Assembly (NCBI GenBank): GCA_002938115.1
Contig: PTKD01000063.1
Coordinates: forward strand, 1 to 9,220
DNA length: 9,220 nucleotides
Source: Alphaproteobacteria bacterium MarineAlpha9_Bin7
Lineage (GTDB): Bacteria; Pseudomonadota; Alphaproteobacteria; UBA7887
Direction of reading: 5' to 3'
In this document: positions 1 to 7,014 of the stretch, piece after piece
How positions within the stretch are numbered: the stretch's first letter is position 1
Layout of the letters: each line of letters begins with the position of its first letter
Position numbers and translations under genes: made by a program
Notes under the pieces: generated by a model
What the model saw: the letters and a program-made list of their open reading frames with translations, nothing else
Told to the model about the DNA's origin: nothing
Database searches by the model: none

Positions 1-408
1 CCATTTAAGCGCTACCAAACAATCCGAAACAGCTGCCGGAAAAGGGCTTTCCGGGGCCAATCTGTACCCTACAGATACACTTAGACACTCCGAGGCGCGA
101 GTAAGCCCACGTACACCTCTGTCATGGCTGTCTAGGCTGCCAAGAACCCATCCACCGCCATGGTAATAGATAAGGATTGGGTGGGGGCCGTCTCCCTTAG
201 GTTTATACACCCGCGCGGCCATTGGTCCAGCAGGACTCGGGATCGTGATATCCATTACAGACGCCACCTCATCGTAAGGACCATAGAAGCGCTTGGCCCG
301 ATCATCGGTGATTTCGCGCGCCTGCGCCGGCGGCACCGTAGTTTGATCTGGGTAATCAGCAGCAGCTAAATCACTAAGCAAAGAATTTAATTGCGGATGT
401 ATGTCCAA
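1..408 (-). CDS. Alpha/beta hydrolase, hormone-sensitive-lipase family (N-terminal part; runs off the left edge)
   Basis: Translating the minus strand from a TTG at 408 gives 136 uninterrupted codons to the window edge. The start TTG is preceded by GGGAG at 420-416 with a 7-nt gap, and an in-frame TAG lies just upstream (about 438-436), so no longer ATG start exists. Residues about 83-96 read YYHGGGWVLGSLDS, the HGGG oxyanion-hole motif of the HSL/acetyl-hydrolase family (PF07859 type). About 30 residues later comes YRLAPESPFPAA, the second family signature. The catalytic GDSAGG serine and the Asp/His residues would lie beyond the edge. These enzymes hydrolyse short-chain esters, usually in the cytoplasm, and no signal peptide is visible. 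Oddity: the family's usual VDYRLAPE reads VGYRLAPE here, an Asp-to-Gly change. The gene is divergent from the mutase gene. The family call is firm; the substrate is unknown. Confidence 0.88.
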   Translation of the reverse strand, partial: MDIHPQLNSLLSDLAAADYPDQTTVPPAQAREITDDRAKRFYGPYDEVASVMDITIPSPAGPMAARVYKPKGDGPHPILIYYHGGGWVLGSLDSHDRGVRGLTRASECLSVSVGYRLAPESPFPAAVSDCLVALKW

Positions 409-430
409 AATTATTCTCCCTGGCCAACGC

Positions 431-453
431 CGCCCCTAGTGATGCTAGGCGCG
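431..453. promoter_or_regulatory. Inverted repeat between the hydrolase and mutase genes (candidate operator)
   Basis: CGCCCCTAG at 431-439 and CTAGGCGCG at 445-453 form nine-base arms with one mismatch around a 5-base spacer (tgatg). The dyad lies 22 bp before the hydrolase TTG and about 75 bp before the mutase ATG, in the 119-bp divergent region 409-527. A minus-strand TATAAC (470-465) could be a -10 for the hydrolase, but I see no convincing -35 for it, and no convincing promoter for the mutase. An operator role is inferred from symmetry and position only. Confidence 0.35.
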
Positions 454-487
454 ATCGGACAAAAGTTATAGACTTGCGTTTCTTAAA

Positions 488-504
488 CTCGGCACAACGC
501 CGAG
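488..504. promoter_or_regulatory. Short perfect dyad just upstream of the mutase start
   Basis: CTCGGC (488-493) and GCCGAG (499-504) are perfect six-base arms around acaac, ending 23 bp before the mutase ATG. It could be a repressor site or a small 5'-leader hairpin. No U-tract follows, so it is not a terminator. Six-base arms can arise by chance, so confidence is low. Confidence 0.3.
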
Positions 505-527
505 CTCTGGGATAACGCGACAAAGCT

Positions 528-2678
528 ATGGCTGGCAACGAAAAACATCATCTCGCAGCGTGGGCAGCTGCGGCAAAACGGGACTTGAAGGGGCGTTCTC
601 TGGAAAGTTTACCTCAGCGAACGCCTGAGGGTATCGACATTAAACCCCTTTATACTGCAGAGGATCTCTCGACCCTCCAGCATCTCGATACACTACCCGG
701 CATACCGCCATTTGTGCGAGGACCACGTGCCACGATGTACACCGGACGGCCATGGACCATCCGCCAGTATGCCGGCTTTTCCACGGCTGAGGAATCAAAC
801 AAATTTTATCTGGAAAATTTAAAGTCAGGCCAAAAAGGCCTATCAGTGGCATTTGATCTTGCCACCCATCGAGGCTACGACTCCGATCATCCTCGGGTCG
901 CTGGAGATGTCGGCAAGGCAGGCGTCGCTATCGATACGGTCGAGGATATGAAAATCTTATTCGACGGCATTCCACTTGACCAAATAAGCGTGTCGATGAC
1001 CATGAATGGGGCGGTGCTTCCCGTTTTGGCTGGTTATGTGGTAGCAGCCGAGGAAAAGGGTGTCGGACAGCCCGAGTTAACCGGGACTATCCAGAACGAT
1101 ATTCTGAAGGAATTTATGGTTCGCAACACGTACATTTATCCGCCTGAGCCCAGTATGCGAATAGTTGCGGATATCATTGAATACACGGCCAACCATATGC
1201 CGCGATTCAATTCAGTCTCTATTTCCGGATACCATATGCAAGAAGCTGGGGCCACCACTGTCCAGGAGCTTGCCTTTACGCTGGCCGATGGCCTTGAATA
1301 CGTTCGTGCCGCCCTCGCGCGTGGCTTAAACATCGATGACTTTGCCCCGCGTCTATCATTCTTTTTTTGTCTTGGGATGAATTTCTTTATGGAAGTTGCC
1401 AAACTGCGTGCGGCGAGACTGTTATGGTCAAATCTTATGGAACAGTTTTCCCCAAAAAATCCAATGAGCCTGGCACTACGAACACATTGCCAAACATCAG
1501 GAGTCAGCCTTACGGAACAGGATCCGTACAACAACATAGTACGTACGACGATTGAAGCAATGGCAGGGGTGCTAGGTGGGACACAATCACTACATACTAA
1601 TTCGTTTGACGAGGCAGTTGCACTCCCTACCCCTTTTTCCGCTCGCATTGCACGCAATACCCAATTAATCCTGCAAGAAGAAGCAGGGGTAACAAATGTC
1701 GTAGACCCCCTTGGTGGCAGCTACTACATTGAGTCCCTGACGGCTAGCCTAGCCACGCAAGCTACCAACTTGCTCAGAGAAATAGATGAAGCAGGTGGCA
1801 TGACAAAGGCCGTGGCGGCTGGCTTGCCAAAACTCCGCATTGAGGAAGCGGCGGCGGCGCGCCAGGCCCGTATCGAGCGTGGAGAGGAAGTCGTAGTCGG
1901 TGTCAATAAATATGATACCGGAGAACAGCCGCCACTTGATATTCTCGAGATAGATAATAGCGTGGTCCGCGATGCTCAGGTCAGCCGGCTTAAAACGGTT
2001 CGAGCAAACCGAGATGACGCCGCTTGCCAAGATTCGCTGGCCGCGTTGACCAAAGCCGGGCACAGCGGGAAGGGTAATTTGTTGTCATTATCAATCGAAG
2101 CGATGCGAGCACGCGCAACCGTGGGCGAGGTATCGCAAGCACTAGAAAGCTGCTTTACTCGTCATCACGCGACTACGCAAAGTGTCTCTGGCGTTTATAG
2201 TGCTGGCTACAGGACAGACAAAAACTTCAAGCGTATCCAGGAGAAGGTGGCAACCTTTGCTGAGAATGAGGGTCGTCGACCGCGAATGTTGGTGGTCAAA
2301 CTCGGACAGGACGGACATGATCGCGGCGCCAAAGTAATTGCAACTGCATTTGCTGATATAGGTTTTGATGTTGATTTGGCTCCTTTATTCCAAACCCCAG
2401 AAGAGGCCGCACTTCAGGCCGTAGAGGCCGACGTCCACATAGTTGGCGTTTCTAGTCAGGCAGCCGGGCACAAAACGCTGGTACCAGGATTAATAACCGC
2501 ACTAAATGATCTTGGCGCCAACAACGTACTGGTTGTATGCGGTGGCGTGATACCGTCAAAGGACTACGATTTTCTAAAATCTTTTGGAGTTGCTGCGATT
2601 TACGGACCCGGAAGCAATATCCCACAAGCGGCCAGTGAGATATTAGAGCTAGTTCAGAAACAACGGCCAGTGGCATAA
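528..2678 (+). CDS. scpA: Methylmalonyl-CoA mutase, adenosylcobalamin-dependent (single-chain large-subunit type)
   Basis: This enzyme (EC 5.4.99.2) interconverts (R)-methylmalonyl-CoA and succinyl-CoA with adenosylcobalamin, the last step of propionyl-CoA catabolism. The 716 residues are full length and hold both domains. A TIM barrel covers about 45-560, with TMYTGRPWT at 69-77, VAFDLATHRGYDSD at 107-120 and ISGYHMQEAG at 232-241. A C-terminal B12-binding domain covers about 580-710 and carries DGHDRG at 595-600, where His597 is the lower-axial cobalt ligand. Aligned from memory with the Propionibacterium enzyme, Tyr81, Arg199 and His236 match its Tyr89, Arg207 and His244. The Tyr/Arg pair is expected for methylmalonyl-CoA; isobutyryl-CoA mutases carry Phe/Gln. 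ATG 528 is the only usable start, because an in-frame TAA lies at 513-515. Its ribosome-binding site is weak. meaB follows 45 bp downstream, probably in the same transcript. Confidence 0.97.
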   Translation: MAGNEKHHLAAWAAAAKRDLKGRSLESLPQRTPEGIDIKPLYTAEDLSTLQHLDTLPGIPPFVRGPRATMYTGRPWTIRQYAGFSTAEESNKFYLENLKSGQKGLSVAFDLATHRGYDSDHPRVAGDVGKAGVAIDTVEDMKILFDGIPLDQISVSMTMNGAVLPVLAGYVVAAEEKGVGQPELTGTIQNDILKEFMVRNTYIYPPEPSMRIVADIIEYTANHMPRFNSVSISGYHMQEAGATTVQELAFTLADGLEYVRAALARGLNIDDFAPRLSFFFCLGMNFFMEVAKLRAARLLWSNLMEQFSPKNPMSLALRTHCQTSGVSLTEQDPYNNIVRTTIEAMAGVLGGTQSLHTNSFDEAVALPTPFSARIARNTQLILQEEAGVTNVVDPLGGSYYIESLTASLATQATNLLREIDEAGGMTKAVAAGLPKLRIEEAAAARQARIERGEEVVVGVNKYDTGEQPPLDILEIDNSVVRDAQVSRLKTVRANRDDAACQDSLAALTKAGHSGKGNLLSLSIEAMRARATVGEVSQALESCFTRHHATTQSVSGVYSAGYRTDKNFKRIQEKVATFAENEGRRPRMLVVKLGQDGHDRGAKVIATAFADIGFDVDLAPLFQTPEEAALQAVEADVHIVGVSSQAAGHKTLVPGLITALNDLGANNVLVVCGGVIPSKDYDFLKSFGVAAIYGPGSNIPQAASEILELVQKQRPVA

Positions 2679-2723
2679 TCGCCGCCGAAGAGTTGTGGTA
2701 CACAGTTCAGTTAGTAACGCACG

Positions 2724-3746
2724 ATGCGCCGGGAAGCAGGTGTTTTGACCAACAAAGTTCCCAAAGAAATATCGGAAATGGCAAACAAAGTACGGTCAAG
2801 TGACCGCCGCACAATTGCGCAGGCTATCACACTTATTGAATCAACTCGCCCTGATCATCGCGCGCTTGCAGAACAGTTATTATCGGACCTGCTAGGTGAT
2901 ACAGGCAGGACTATTCGGCTCGGCATTTCTGGACCTCCGGGCGTAGGAAAATCCACGTTTATTGAAACATTAGGGCTTTATGTGATCGAGAAACGACACA
3001 AACTCGCAGTACTGACCGTGGACCCTTCCAGTACTCTTAGTGGCGGTTCGGTACTTGGTGATAAAACTCGTATGGAACGACTAGCACGCGAGAGCGATGT
3101 TTTTATCCGGCCGAGTCCAAGTGGTAATACGCTCGGTGGAGTTGCTAGACGCACCCGAGAAGCAATGCTGGTCTGCGAGGCCGCGGGTCACGATATAGTG
3201 ATTGTGGAGACAGTTGGCGTTGGTCAGTCTGAGACCGCGGTTCGTGATATGGTTGACATGTTTATCTTACTTACTCAACCGGCAGGTGGAGACGAGCTAC
3301 AAGGAATCAAACGTGGGGTTGTGGAACTGGCTGACCTCCTCCTCGTAAACAAGGCTGACGGAGAACTCTTGACCGCAGCTCAGCGTACCCAAACTGAGTA
3401 TAGCAATGCACTCCAATTGCTGCGACCTGCATCACCAGATTGGACCACACCAGTACTCACCTGCTCAGCTCTGTATGAGATCGGCATGGATGCAGTCTGG
3501 GACACAATCAACGATTATCGCATGATGATGTCCAAAAACGGGGCACTGCAGGAGCGCCGTCGAGAACAGGCCATTGCCTGGATGTGGGCTGAGGTCAGAG
3601 AAGCGTTGAACGAGCAATTTAGGGCCTCGTCAGTTGTTGCGGAGAAAATAGAAGATCTTGAGACACGGGTTGCAAATGGCAGCTTGGCCCCAGTGGCTGG
3701 AGCACAGGCATTGCTGGCTGCTTTTTCCGGAGATACTCAGCTTTGA
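2724..3746 (+). CDS. meaB: MeaB: GTPase chaperone of methylmalonyl-CoA mutase (ArgK family)
   Basis: MeaB uses GTP to gate adenosylcobalamin loading onto methylmalonyl-CoA mutase and to protect it from inactivation. Visible motifs, numbered from ATG 2724, are the P-loop GPPGVGKS at 70-77, VDPSS at 99-103 followed by GDKTRMERL at 112-120, the G3/switch region ETVGVGQSE at 162-170, and the base-recognition motif NKAD at 209-212. The C-terminal helical part, with QAIAWMW near 283-289, is typical of MeaB. The start is uncertain. ATG 2724 has no good ribosome-binding site. An in-frame TTG at 2745 is preceded by GGGAAG with 8 nt spacing and gives 333 residues, close to the usual length. ATG 2778 is another option. 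The position right behind the mutase gene supports MeaB over another ArgK-like GTPase. Confidence 0.95.
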   Translation: MRREAGVLTNKVPKEISEMANKVRSSDRRTIAQAITLIESTRPDHRALAEQLLSDLLGDTGRTIRLGISGPPGVGKSTFIETLGLYVIEKRHKLAVLTVDPSSTLSGGSVLGDKTRMERLARESDVFIRPSPSGNTLGGVARRTREAMLVCEAAGHDIVIVETVGVGQSETAVRDMVDMFILLTQPAGGDELQGIKRGVVELADLLLVNKADGELLTAAQRTQTEYSNALQLLRPASPDWTTPVLTCSALYEIGMDAVWDTINDYRMMMSKNGALQERRREQAIAWMWAEVREALNEQFRASSVVAEKIEDLETRVANGSLAPVAGAQALLAAFSGDTQL

Positions 3747-3748
3747 TC

Positions 3749-3777
3749 TTGACCAAAATCGATTGTTCGCCTAGAAC
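3749..3777 (+). promoter_or_regulatory. Probable sigma-70 promoter of rpmB
   Basis: TTGACC at 3749-3754 and TAGAAC at 3772-3777 are separated by exactly 17 bp. They match five of six -35 and four of six -10 consensus bases. The predicted start site is near 3784, giving a leader of about 60 nt before the rpmB ATG. It begins directly after the meaB stop codon, so rpmB probably has its own promoter. Confidence 0.6.
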
Positions 3778-3792
3778 TTCGCGCCGGAAGTT
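3775..3792. promoter_or_regulatory. Dyad centred on the predicted rpmB transcription start
   Basis: AACTTC (3775-3780) and GAAGTT (3787-3792) are perfect six-base arms around gcgccg. The dyad overlaps the end of the proposed -10 and the predicted +1, a usual place for an operator. It could instead fold at the 5' end of the rpmB mRNA. No T-tract follows, so I do not read it as a terminator for meaB. Confidence 0.3.
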
Positions 3793-3842
3793 AACGGAAC
3801 CCTGACAGCATCATAGTGACCTAAAACACAGGACTTAATGCA

Positions 3843-4127
3843 ATGGCTCGGCGCTGCGATCTAACTGGACGAACAATCCAAAGCGGCAACAACGTAAGTC
3901 ACGCGAATAACAGGACGCGACGGCGTTTCTTACCCAATTTACAAAACGTTTCACTGTACAGTGAGGCTCTGCAACGTACAGTTAGGTTCCGGGCAACAGT
4001 TTATGCAGTTCGCTCTGTGGAACATCGTGGTGGCCTTGACGCTTTTCTAAAAAAGGCGTCCGACGGGACGCTATCTCTTCATGCCCAGCGTGTTAAACGA
4101 CGGATTCTTAAGACAGCGCCAGCATGA
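3843..4127 (+). CDS. rpmB: Large-subunit ribosomal protein bL28
   Basis: L28 is a small basic protein of the 50S subunit. The 94-residue product opens MARRCDLTGR and continues with GNNVSHANNRTRRRF at 16-30 and LPNLQ, the signature block shared with E. coli L28. The length is normal for the longer alphaproteobacterial form. There is one cysteine (Cys5), so this is not the zinc-binding four-cysteine type. The ribosome-binding site AGGA at 3830-3833 is 9 nt from the ATG. An ATG at 3838 is out of frame and would compete poorly. The gene converges with the phytase-like gene with only 22 bp between stop codons, and its 3' end appears to hold that unit's terminator on the opposite strand. I see no terminator for rpmB itself. 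Confidence 0.97.
   Translation: MARRCDLTGRTIQSGNNVSHANNRTRRRFLPNLQNVSLYSEALQRTVRFRATVYAVRSVEHRGGLDAFLKKASDGTLSLHAQRVKRRILKTAPA
4049..4071 (-). terminator. Probable intrinsic terminator of the J-protein-cobS-cobT-phytase-like unit, inside rpmB
   Basis: Read on the minus strand, GCGTCC (4071-4066), a cgtc loop and GGACGC (4061-4056) form a perfect GC-rich six-base stem. It is followed after one C by six T residues (4054-4049). It begins 79 nt beyond the stop codon of the phytase-like gene, the last gene of the leftward unit. On the plus strand the same bases encode residues within KKASDGT of L28. The stem is short, so efficiency may be moderate. Confidence 0.5.
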
Positions 4128-4149
4128 TATTGTCATCTGGTCACACAGG

Positions 4150-5139
4150 TCAATCCACCTCTAAAAATTCAAACATCAATAAAAGGGTTCGTTGGCTAGA
4201 GCTGTAATTGTCATCGGACACAAGATAAACGAACAGCTTTCCCAACGGGTCACGCCGCACAGCCAAGCCCTCAAAGTTATCGAGTGGCACCGGAGGGCCC
4301 AGCTCGATAAATAGCCTCGGCTGAAGATCCGCACTAGCTATAACGCTCACAACATCCAGCAGCATAAGACGGGCAGCGACACCGCGACGTTCGTTGTAGC
4401 CCCGCTCGAGAACAAGTATCCGACACTTGTCCAACCGCACCGCGTCGCTTGGCCTAAAATAGCCGTCATATGGATAACTCAACGACTCCGCCTGGACGCC
4501 ATCAAATATCCACCCAGACAAAATGTGGAAGGACGGTCCACTTTCGGCGATAGCTAGCAATCGCCCACCGTCCAAAGTTATTAGCGCTTCAATACCTCTA
4601 TTGTACGGTAAATTTGTAAAAGTCGAATTTATGCGCAGAGAACGCGCAATGGCATCCACATTCGAGTACCGCCACAGTCTATGCACTCGCTCAAAAACAA
4701 CGATAAAATCACCGCCAGGAAGACGAACCAGGGCTTCGGCATCCAGCCAAGCCTTGTCTTCATTTTGTCGCCCATTCAGGTGCAATATAGGACTTAGCTC
4801 TGCGCTATTTAGAGAAATGAGATCTCCATCAGTGCCATAAACGAGTAGGGCTTTGAACCACCAACCACGATCTGAGATGGCGACTAACTCTACACCATCA
4901 CCACTTATGGTCAGCCCAGACAAACCGCCGAAGCGAGGGTCACGCGACCTAAGTTCAAAGCCACCTCTAAAGACCAGCGCCCCCTCAGTCGCCTCGAACC
5001 ACACGCCAGGCTTCACTGAAATAGGATTTGCAAACACATCAACTGATTCAGCGTTTACCTCAAAGGCCAAAAATGAGCACACCCACACAACGACTACAAA
5101 TGCAGAAATGTTTCGCAAACGGGGCAACAGATTTATCAA
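4150..5139 (-). CDS. Exported esterase-like/phytase-like family protein, translationally coupled to cobT
   Basis: This is a 329-residue protein of the 'esterase-like activity of phytase' family (PF13449 type), a predicted beta-propeller fold. Residues about 1-30 form a signal peptide: a basic start, a hydrophobic run SAFVVVVWVCSFLAF, and a likely cleavage after VNA. There is no convincing lipobox. Family landmarks are FGGLSGLTI (70-78), AISDRGWW (87-94), DAEALVRLPGGDFIVVFE (133-150), NRGIEAL (180-186), ERGYNERRG (245-253) and NFEGLAV (288-294). The start is TTG at 5139, sharing TTGA with the cobT stop. A separate Shine-Dalgarno is not obvious, so translation probably depends on ribosomes finishing cobT. 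The enzymatic activity is not established for most members. A periplasmic phosphoesterase or sugar-phosphate binding role is possible but unproven. Confidence 0.85.
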   Translation of the reverse strand: MINLLPRLRNISAFVVVVWVCSFLAFEVNAESVDVFANPISVKPGVWFEATEGALVFRGGFELRSRDPRFGGLSGLTISGDGVELVAISDRGWWFKALLVYGTDGDLISLNSAELSPILHLNGRQNEDKAWLDAEALVRLPGGDFIVVFERVHRLWRYSNVDAIARSLRINSTFTNLPYNRGIEALITLDGGRLLAIAESGPSFHILSGWIFDGVQAESLSYPYDGYFRPSDAVRLDKCRILVLERGYNERRGVAARLMLLDVVSVIASADLQPRLFIELGPPVPLDNFEGLAVRRDPLGKLFVYLVSDDNYSSSQRTLLLMFEFLEVD

Positions 5140-7007
5140 GCCCTAGCTAAACGTCGCCCTGCCCTGCCAGCATTAGACGGGATTTCTTCGTCGAACAATT
5201 CGGCAAGCTTATCGGTCATCGTGCCACCCAATTGTTCGGCATCTACAATGGTAACTGCACGCCTATAATAACGCGCAACATCATGTCCAATACCTACCGC
5301 AACCAGCTCCACACAAGAAAGCTTTTCAATCCAGGAGATGACCTCTCTCAAATGTTGATCGAGATAATTCCCCGAGTTGACCGAAAGTGTCGAGTCGTCC
5401 ACTGGTGCTCCATCGGAAATCACCATTAGTATCCGGCGTTGCTCCTGTCGACCCAACAATCTCTCATGCGCCCAAAGCAATGCCTCACCATCTATATTTT
5501 CCTTCAGCAAACCTTCACGCAGCATCAAACCGAGGTTGCGTCGGGCCCGGCGGTACGGCATGTCCGCTGTTTTATAAATAATATGGCGAAGTTCGTTGAG
5601 CCTTCCAGGATTAGTTTTCTTGCCTTCCGAAAGCCAACGTTCTCGAATGCGGCCACCCTTCCATGCCCGAGTGGTGAACCCCAAAATTTCTACCTTCACG
5701 CCACACCTTTCCAATGTGCGAGCAAGGATATCAGCACTCATTGCAGCAACTGTAATTGGCCGTCCGCGCATGGACCCCGAATTATCTAAGAGTAGAGTTA
5801 CCACGGTGTCGCGGAACGAGGTCTCCTTTTCAAGCTTGTACGATAAGGGGTACGCTGGATTCGCTACTACACGGGCAAGCCTGGCCGTATCGAGCAGGCC
5901 TTCATCTAGGTCAAACCGCCAAGCCCGAGTCTGCTTTGCAAGTAAACGGCGCTGTAGACGATTTGCAAGGCGCGTTATAATCCCCTGCAAGCTCGTCAAC
6001 TGCTGATCAAGATGAGTCCGTAGACGCGTAAGTTCATCGGCCGGGCACAGGTCGTTGGCATCAATTATTTCATCAAACTCTTCACCATATGCGTGATAAC
6101 GTCGGGCGGAGTTAGAACCTTCATATGGCGGCCTCCAGGGCTCGTTTTTTGGATCCGCCTCCTCTCCGTCAACGAGCTCACCATCGGCGGCGAGCTCCGC
6201 CTGGAGTTCATCGGAGTCGATAGCATCAACATCAGACTCGTCTATGCCGTCGGCCCCTAAAGTATCAACAGTAGTATCCGAATCGTCACCTTCCCCCTCA
6301 CCGTCCCCATCAACAGCATCTTGGTCGTTTTCCGTGTCGTTTGCATCAGCATCGAGATCCGATTCATTTTCATCTTCATTTGCAAACGCAAGATGCGCTA
6401 TCATACGTCTAGTCAACTTGGAAAAATCGCCTTGTTCCTCAATTGCCGCAGCCAGATCGTCGCAATCCGCACCTATTTTTTCTTCCAGCCATGGGCGCCA
6501 TAGATCAACCATACCGGATGCAGACGGTGGCGGTTCTTCGCCCGTAATTCGCTGACGAACCAACAGCCGTACCGCCTCAACAACGGGCGCTTGATCACGT
6601 TCGCTAACCTGATCGAAACCTTTTTCGCGACACCGCGCTTCGAGCATAGCTTCCAAATTGCGCGCCACGCCTTTCATGCGCCGAGCACCCAACGCCTCAC
6701 AGCGCACCTGCTCCACTGCATCATATATGGCACGAGCTGACTCCCCTGGGGGACATCGCGAGGAGTGCACTTTTACGTCATGGTGCCGCAAACGAAGCGC
6801 GAGTGAATCACCAATGCCTCGGACCTGCGCAAGATCTTGTGCAGTAGCGTCGCGTGGAGGAAGCGGTAATTGGGTGCTTTCGCCATCCGCCATGGCGGCA
6901 TTGGCACTAAAAGTAACGGTGAGCTCTGGTGTCCGGGCGATCGCGCGCACAGCCCCACCAACGGCCCGCTTAAAATTATCAGTACGGTCGGCCGTGGAGT
7001 TGCCCAT
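5136..7007 (-). CDS. cobT: Aerobic cobaltochelatase subunit CobT (VWA subunit)
   Basis: CobT works with the AAA+ protein CobS to power CobN, which inserts Co2+ into hydrogenobyrinic acid a,c-diamide in aerobic cobalamin synthesis (EC 6.6.1.2). The 623 residues match the family's usual length. An N-terminal helical region (about 1-205) is followed by a very acidic linker (about 211-285, dense Asp/Glu). The C-terminal von Willebrand A domain (about 400-610) carries the MIDAS motif DNSGSMRGRP at 408-417 and a second conserved block, ISDGAPVDD, at 530-538. The start ATG at 7007 is 7 bp after the cobS stop and lacks a clear ribosome-binding site, which suggests coupling to cobS. CobN is absent from the window. 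This is not the anaerobic-pathway CobT phosphoribosyltransferase that shares the symbol. Confidence 0.97.
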   Translation of the reverse strand: MGNSTADRTDNFKRAVGGAVRAIARTPELTVTFSANAAMADGESTQLPLPPRDATAQDLAQVRGIGDSLALRLRHHDVKVHSSRCPPGESARAIYDAVEQVRCEALGARRMKGVARNLEAMLEARCREKGFDQVSERDQAPVVEAVRLLVRQRITGEEPPPSASGMVDLWRPWLEEKIGADCDDLAAAIEEQGDFSKLTRRMIAHLAFANEDENESDLDADANDTENDQDAVDGDGEGEGDDSDTTVDTLGADGIDESDVDAIDSDELQAELAADGELVDGEEADPKNEPWRPPYEGSNSARRYHAYGEEFDEIIDANDLCPADELTRLRTHLDQQLTSLQGIITRLANRLQRRLLAKQTRAWRFDLDEGLLDTARLARVVANPAYPLSYKLEKETSFRDTVVTLLLDNSGSMRGRPITVAAMSADILARTLERCGVKVEILGFTTRAWKGGRIRERWLSEGKKTNPGRLNELRHIIYKTADMPYRRARRNLGLMLREGLLKENIDGEALLWAHERLLGRQEQRRILMVISDGAPVDDSTLSVNSGNYLDQHLREVISWIEKLSCVELVAVGIGHDVARYYRRAVTIVDAEQLGGTMTDKLAELFDEEIPSNAGRAGRRLARA

Positions 7008-7014
7008 TATTTAA

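Noticed and set aside
160..369. A plus-strand 69-codon frame at 160-369
   Set aside because: It lies antisense to the clearly recognisable hydrolase on the minus strand and has no family features.
1136..1657. A 173-codon minus-strand frame inside the mutase gene
   Set aside because: It is antisense to highly conserved mutase sequence, and its low-complexity Arg/Ser-rich translation resembles no protein I know.
528..3746. Isobutyryl-CoA or ethylmalonyl-CoA mutase in place of methylmalonyl-CoA mutase
   Set aside because: The substrate-pocket Tyr81 and Arg199 are those of methylmalonyl-CoA mutase, the B12 domain is fused as usual, and MeaB is separate, not fused as in the IcmF type.
4128..4149. 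Bidirectional terminator between rpmB and the phytase-like gene
   Set aside because: The 22-bp gap contains no hairpin or T-run; the leftward terminator instead appears within rpmB.
5596..6006. Plus-strand frames antisense to cobT, up to 136 codons, including a Ser-rich one near 6244-6555
   Set aside because: They are shadows of the cobT frame; the Ser-rich translation is the reverse reading of the Asp/Glu-rich linker.
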